From: Aerococcaceae bacterium
GTDB lineage: Bacteria > Bacillota > Bacilli > Lactobacillales > Aerococcaceae
Direction: 5' to 3'
DNA: 39,447 bases
Assembly (NCBI GenBank): GCA_030525795.1
Contig: JAUNEB010000010.1
Span: forward strand, 1-39,447
Positions 35,579 through 39,447 of the stretch are shown in pieces. The stretch's first letter is position 1, and the number at the start of each line of letters is the position of its first letter. The notes under the pieces are model-generated. The model searched no databases and was not told the DNA's origin. It saw only the letters and a program-made list of their open reading frames with translations. The position numbers and the translations under genes were made by a program.

Positions 35579-35614
35579 AAAATGAACAAAAAGAGTAAAG
35601 AAAGGATGTTTTTC

Positions 35615-35887
35615 ATGCAAAGTATTTTATCCATTTTGGCTTATGAAACCAAAGTTGCAACGGGCGCTTATTTTCACTTAAAGACGGACTGGTTTGAAAG
35701 CGATCAAGAAATCCAAACCATTATTATTGACCAAGATAATGTTCACTCAAAATTATTGTCGCTTTATCCAAAAAACTTTGTCATGTACTTAGAACAAGAT
35801 CCTCACGGCAGTATTTATCGCACCAACTTTCCTTTATACCGCCCCGAAAATTCCGATGTCTATTCAGTGGAGTTTCCTTCTGAATAA
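35615..35887 (+). CDS. Small protein of unknown function
   Basis: I do not recognise a family. The 90-residue product has no signal peptide, membrane segment or cysteine. It is rich in aromatic residues and acidic overall, with a predicted alpha/beta mix. The start at 35615 is eight bases from AAAGGA; longer in-frame readings go back into the promoter. It stands alone on the plus strand between the divergent polyamine operon and the palindrome array 2, with a strong terminator directly behind it. Confidence 0.75.
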   Translation: MQSILSILAYETKVATGAYFHLKTDWFESDQEIQTIIIDQDNVHSKLLSLYPKNFVMYLEQDPHGSIYRTNFPLYRPENSDVYSVEFPSE

Positions 35888-35901
35888 TGGTTATATACAC
35901 G

Positions 35902-35938
35902 ATCCCCACGCCAAGCAACGATGGCGTGGGGATTCTTT
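35902..35938 (+). terminator. Intrinsic terminator of the small plus-strand gene
   Basis: ATCCCCACGCC pairs with GGCGTGGGGAT around ten bases, followed by TCTTTG. Confidence 0.8.
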
Positions 35939-36001
35939 GTCGATATGGATCGATGGAACGTTGCAAAGTCGGTTGTGTATGATTTGACTGTAGAGTGGCG
36001 C

Positions 36002-36465
36002 GTCACAAGGTGTGACAGTGTGAATCAGGTTTCAGGGAGCGCGTCACAATCTGTGACAGTGTGAATCAGGTTTCAAGAAGCTCGTCACAACTTGTGACGG
36101 CCATTCAATATTCCGAAGAGATTATCCCTTGCACGGATAATACCATCCGATTTGAGAACACGTTATCCGAGCCTCGGATGATATGAATTTATTTAAGTTC
36201 TGTCCGTCAGACGCGCGGATGAGGCAAATCTATTTGAATTCTCTCCGTCAGAGTGTCTAACGGTGAATTATTATTCCAAAAAGACTATCCGACGCTCGGA
36301 TAATACCATCCGATTTGAGAACACGCTATCCTAGCCTCGGATGATATGAATTTATTTAAGTTCTGTCCATCAGACGCGCGGATGACGTAACCTTATTCGG
36401 GTTCTAATTGTCAAGCGTGCGGATGACATAAATCTATCCACGTTCTATCTGCCAGACACATGAAT
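36002..36465. repeat. Array 2: palindromes at a 40-41 bp period with changing words
   Basis: Three GTCACA-NNN-TGTGAC palindromes (36002-36016, 36043-36057, 36084-36098) are exactly 41 bp apart. They continue as ATTATCC/GGATAAT (centre 36131), ATCCGA-GCC-TCGGAT (36172), TCCG/CGGA (36211), CCGT/ACGG (36254), TATCCGA-CGC-TCGGATA (36294), ATCCTA-GCC-TCGGAT (36335), then decaying units near 36375 and 36418. An 89-bp segment (36134-36222) is repeated at 36297-36385 with three mismatches, a shift of 163 bp, four units. It lies between two converging terminators; I see no gene in 35888-36616. Confidence 0.85.
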
Positions 36466-36536
36466 AACCTTAACCAAATTACATACATTCCATTACAGGT
36501 AAAATAAGCCTCCCTTCTTTTCTTAGTGCTATATAA

Positions 36537-36569
36537 AATCCCCAGCTACTTAATCAGTTGCTGGGGATT
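36537..36569 (-). terminator. Intrinsic terminator of thrS
   Basis: AATCCCCAGC pairs with GCTGGGGATT around 13 bases; on the minus strand TTATAT follows. It lies about 50 bases after the thrS stop. Confidence 0.75.
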
Positions 36570-36616
36570 GATGGTATTGGATTATTTTATTGTCAGATAG
36601 GATTCAAGGAACCTTC

Positions 36617-38560
36617 TTACGCACGACTTTTATTCGCGACTTCTTGTTGTAATTGGTTGACGAATGTGTCGTAGTCTAAGGTTTGTGAGTTGCTTGAGCC
36701 GTACTGACGGACGTTAACGGTTTCGTTTTCGACTTCTTGGTCACCGATAACGATTTGGTAAGGGACTTTTGATGTTTGAGCGGCACGAATTTTGTAACCG
36801 AGTTTTTCATTACGTAAGTCCATTTCCACGCGGAAACCTTTTGCCTTCAAATCTTCGTAAATCGCTTGTACGCGATCGCTATGTGCGTCCAAGTTGACAG
36901 GAATTAGCACGGCTTGGACTGGCGCCAACCAAGTTGGGAATGCGCCTTTGTACTCTTCGATTAAGTAGGCAACAAAGCGTTCCATTGTCGACACAACGCC
37001 GCGGTGGATAACGACTGGGCGGTGTGTATCTTGGCCGTCTTCGCCAACGTACGTCAAGTCAAAACGTTGCGGCAACAAGAAATCTAACTGAATCGTTGAC
37101 ATCGTTTCTTCGATTCCAATCGCGGTTTTGAATTGCACGTCCAATTTTGGTCCGTAAAAGGCCGCTTCGCCTTCTGCTTCAAAGTAGTCGTGACCTGATT
37201 CGTCCATGGCTTCTTTTAGCATGGCTTGGGCTTTTTCCCACATATCGTCATCGTCAAAATATTTCTCTTTATTTTGCGGGTCGCGGTAAGATAAGCGGAA
37301 ACGGTAGTCCGTGATGCCGAAATCTTTATAGACATCTTCAATTAAGTTGAGGACACGCGTGAATTCTTCTTTGATTTGGTCTGGTCGCACAAAAATATGG
37401 GCATCGTTCAACGTCATTTCGCGAACGCGTTGCAAACCAGATAAGGCACCTGATTTTTCGTAACGGTGCATCATGCCTAATTCAGCAATCCGAATTGGCA
37501 ATTCGCGGTAAGAATGGATAGTATCTTTATAAATCATCATGTGGTGTGGGCAGTTCATCGGACGCAAGACAAGCATTTCGCCGTCGCCCATATCCATTGG
37601 TGGGAACATATCTTCATGGTAATGCGCCCAGTGCCCTGATGTTTTGTATAAATCGACTTTTGCCATAATCGGCGTGTAAACATGGTCGTAGCCTAAAGCG
37701 ATTTCCTTGTCCATAATATAGCGCTCAATGACGCGGCGAATTGTCGCACCTTTTGGTAACCAAAATGGTAAGCCAGAACCCACTTCTTGGCTGACCATAA
37801 ACAAGCCTAACTCTTTACCGAGTTTGCGGTGGTCACGCTCTTTAGCCTCTTCACGTAAACGTAAAAATTCGTCCAAATCTGCTTGGTTGAAAAAGGCCGT
37901 TCCGTAAATACGTTGCATCATTTTGTTGTCAGAATTGCCACGCCAGTAAGCGCCCGCCAATGACAATAACTTAAAGACTTTAATTTTGCCGGTAGAAGGC
38001 ACGTGAACACCACGACACAAATCGATGAACTCTTCTTGTTGATACACCGTAATCGTTTCGTCTTCTGGCAAAGCTGTAATCAATTCAACTTTATACGGAT
38101 CTTTTGCAAAAATTTCTAAGGCTTCTTGACGGCTTACTTCACGGCGCACAATCGGATAGTTTTGCGCGATGATTTTTTTCATTTCTTTTTCGATGGCTGG
38201 TAAGTCTTGTTCCGTCACTTGCACATCACCACGGTCGGTATCGTAATAGAAGCCGCTATCAATCGCTGGCCCCACCCCAAAATGTACTTCTGGGAATAAG
38301 CGGGTCAAAGCGTGCGCCATTAAGTGTGCCGTTGAGTGGCGCATAATTTGCAAGGCTTCAGGACTTTTTTCGGTAATGAGTTCGATGGCGCCATTGGCAT
38401 TTAATGCGCGATCGTGGTCGACAAGTTCGTCATTAAATTTACCGGCTAATGTCGCTTTCGCGAGCGACTTACTAATCGACTCTGCAACTTGCACAGGCGT
38501 CACACCTGCAGGATATTCGCGTTGATTCCCGTCTGGGAACGTTAATAAGATTGTGGACAT
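36617..38560 (-). CDS. thrS: Threonyl-tRNA synthetase
   Basis: ThrRS charges tRNA-Thr. The 647-residue protein has the TGS domain (about 1-62), the editing domain with [11 protein letters not shown] (near 76-86), and the class II core with RPMNCPHHM (zinc Cys), [18 protein letters not shown], and the anticodon-binding domain from about 545. The ATG at 38560 with AGGAGG nine bases upstream is the real start: a reading frame extends 58 codons further but passes through the T-box and its terminator. Expression should rise when tRNA-Thr is uncharged. Confidence 0.97.
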   Translation of the reverse strand: MSTILLTFPDGNQREYPAGVTPVQVAESISKSLAKATLAGKFNDELVDHDRALNANGAIELITEKSPEALQIMRHSTAHLMAHALTRLFPEVHFGVGPAIDSGFYYDTDRGDVQVTEQDLPAIEKEMKKIIAQNYPIVRREVSRQEALEIFAKDPYKVELITALPEDETITVYQQEEFIDLCRGVHVPSTGKIKVFKLLSLAGAYWRGNSDNKMMQRIYGTAFFNQADLDEFLRLREEAKERDHRKLGKELGLFMVSQEVGSGLPFWLPKGATIRRVIERYIMDKEIALGYDHVYTPIMAKVDLYKTSGHWAHYHEDMFPPMDMGDGEMLVLRPMNCPHHMMIYKDTIHSYRELPIRIAELGMMHRYEKSGALSGLQRVREMTLNDAHIFVRPDQIKEEFTRVLNLIEDVYKDFGITDYRFRLSYRDPQNKEKYFDDDDMWEKAQAMLKEAMDESGHDYFEAEGEAAFYGPKLDVQFKTAIGIEETMSTIQLDFLLPQRFDLTYVGEDGQDTHRPVVIHRGVVSTMERFVAYLIEEYKGAFPTWLAPVQAVLIPVNLDAHSDRVQAIYEDLKAKGFRVEMDLRNEKLGYKIRAAQTSKVPYQIVIGDQEVENETVNVRQYGSSNSQTLDYDTFVNQLQQEVANKSRA

Positions 38561-38586
38561 TGTTTTTTTCCTCCTAAAAAAATAAT

Positions 38587-38812
38587 CGTCCCATTGCACC
38601 AATCGGCACAATGGGACGTTGAATACGTGGTTCCACCCAAATTCAAGAGCAACTGCTCTCCTTGATTGACTTAACGCGTCATCACGTTTGACGATACTAT
38701 TATTTCCCATCAAATTTTTGTACAAAGTGGTCAAATTAGCCGTTCATAAAGCGTTGCACCAACCCGCTTCTCTCTTACAATCCCCTGCCAAAAAGGTGTC
38801 TTTGCATTAACA
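38587..38812 (-). promoter_or_regulatory. T-box leader of thrS
   Basis: On the minus strand the T-box sequence TGGGTGGAACCACG (complement of 38626-38639) is followed by a terminator CGTCCCATTG/CAATGGGACG (complement of 38587-38618) and a run of T before the ribosome site. Upstream, the AGAGAG and GCGGGTTGGTG elements fit Stem I, and an ACC threonine codon in TTGACCACT (complement of 38729-38731) is the likely specifier. Uncharged tRNA-Thr would bind and prevent termination. The specifier choice is tentative, the T-box itself certain. Confidence 0.93.
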
Positions 38813-38818
38813 ATAGTC

Positions 38819-38847
38819 ATTGTAACATATAAAGTTGGAAATAGCAA
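38819..38847 (-). promoter_or_regulatory. Promoter of thrS
   Basis: On the minus strand TTGCTA (complement of 38842-38847), 17 bp and TACAAT (complement of 38819-38824), directly before the T-box leader. Confidence 0.75.
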
Positions 38848-38851
38848 GATA

Positions 38852-38893
38852 GCACCCACGTTAATGCCATGGGTGCGTAGTTCTTGTTTTTTT
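38852..38893. terminator. Terminator-like hairpin between the LPxTG gene and thrS
   Basis: GCACCCA (38852-38858) pairs with TGGGTGC (38870-38876). On the plus strand a run of seven T follows at 38887-38893; on the minus strand only TATCTTGC. The minus-strand LPxTG gene would be the natural user, but the T-run is on the other side. The minus-strand form can be lengthened by CAAGA/TCTTG. It touches the thrS -35 box. The remaining 38894-39041 shows nothing. Confidence 0.45.
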
Positions 38894-39041
38894 CACTTGA
38901 ATAACGTCCTGGTATGCGTATTCAAGTTTATCTTGCTGCAAACTCTAGTTGCTTAATATTTATAGAACGAAAGTCCTTAGAATTCTTCTTTCAATATGCT
39001 TTTAAGTGTGCAAATTGTTTTTTGTACTGGTTAGAGGAAGA

Positions 39042-39447
39042 TTATTTTTCTTCTTCTTTTTTCTTGAGTCCTGCTGCTAACATCATTGCAGACAAGCTTG
39101 CGATTGCTGCTAATGGAAGTAGGTTCATGTGGCTTTCGCCAGTGTTTGGTAACATCGCACCAGATTGACGAGTAATTGGTTTTGGTTGTGTGCCAACAAC
39201 GTTCAAATCTTTTACTGGAATAAAGTTTGAAGCATTAGTATTGTTGCTTTGGTTGCCGCCACCGTTGTTATTTGTGTTGGTGTTTGTATTAGTGTTTGTG
39301 CCACCGCTATTTCCACCATTGTTGTTGGTGTTGGTATTTGTACCACCGTTGTTGCCACCATTAGTGTTTGTACCTTGACTATCACGTCCTGGCTGACCTG
39401 GTTGCCCTGCTGGGCCCTGTGGGCCTGTTGCTCCAGTTACTCCTGGT
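39042..39447 (-). CDS. C-terminal part of a collagen-like LPxTG surface protein (partial)
   Basis: The gene enters the window from the right and ends at the TAA at 39042; 135 codons including the stop are visible. First come Gly-X-Y collagen-type triplets (PGVTGATGPQGPAGQPGQPG, complement of about 39387-39446), then a Gly/Asn/Thr-rich linker of about 45 residues, then the sortase signal LPNTG (near 39148), a hydrophobic segment and a KKKEEEK tail. The protein should be covalently anchored to peptidoglycan by sortase A. Collagen-like proteins of Gram-positives form triple helices and often serve in adhesion. The linker repeats may vary between strains. N-terminal domain not visible. Confidence 0.9.
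   Translation of the reverse strand, partial: PGVTGATGPQGPAGQPGQPGRDSQGTNTNGGNNGGTNTNTNNNGGNSGGTNTNTNTNTNNNGGGNQSNNTNASNFIPVKDLNVVGTQPKPITRQSGAMLPNTGESHMNLLPLAAIASLSAMMLAAGLKKKEEEK

Noticed and set aside
36002-36465. Repeats of a broken surface-protein gene
   Set aside because: The 41-bp unit is not a multiple of three, stops occur in all frames, and no start or anchor is seen.

Overview
The window looks like chromosomal DNA of a low-GC Gram-positive coccus of the order Lactobacillales. The signs are strong AGGAGG ribosome-binding sites, a T-box leader on thrS, a DUF1831 gene between a cysteine desulfurase and mnmA, an xerC-hslV-hslU cluster, and an LPxTG surface protein with collagen-like repeats. 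I cannot name the genus; an Aerococcaceae- or Carnobacteriaceae-like organism would fit. Nearly all genes are on the minus strand; rarA, plsC, a lactonase and one small gene are on the plus strand. No tRNA, rRNA, insertion sequence or classical CRISPR was seen.

Layout. 85-7423 is a compact minus-strand run: cysteine desulfurase, DUF1831, mnmA (tRNA thiolation), rbgA, rnhB, dprA and topA. 7611-9113 holds an MFS transporter of different codon flavour, with a leader that matches PyrR-dependent attenuators. 9238-16913 carries rarA, a secreted protein, trxA, a glutaminyl cyclase, plsC, a lipoprotein/AI-2E-family pair and a lactonase. 16890-21214 is accessory: a Fic protein in a repeat-flanked cassette, a DUF6261-like gene preceded by a regular array of short palindromes, a membrane protein, and a LysM protein with a WalR-type box. 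21215-28210 is housekeeping: aldose-1-epimerase, hslU, hslV, xerC, hup, der and rpsA. 28221-35445 is a polyamine operon (speD, speA, speE, speB, two small genes, carboxyspermidine dehydrogenase and decarboxylase) behind a structured leader. 35888-36616 is a second palindrome array without a gene. thrS with its T-box follows, and the window ends inside the collagen-like LPxTG gene.

Most unusual observation. Two intergenic arrays, at 18712-19023 and 36002-about 36465, place short palindromes at a 40-41 bp period. The best units have 5-7 bp arms around a 3-bp centre. Each array uses its own palindrome 'words' (TCGCA/TGCGA in one; GTCACA/TGTGAC, then ATCCGA/TCGGAT, in the other). The first lies directly in front of, and probably in the 5' leader of, the DUF6261-like gene. 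I know of no described element with these properties; the function is unknown.

Other strong signals are the PyrR-type attenuator on an MFS transporter (a candidate pyrimidine-precursor carrier), the structured speD leader whose closing stem doubles as a terminator, and a polyamine operon encoding two routes to spermidine.
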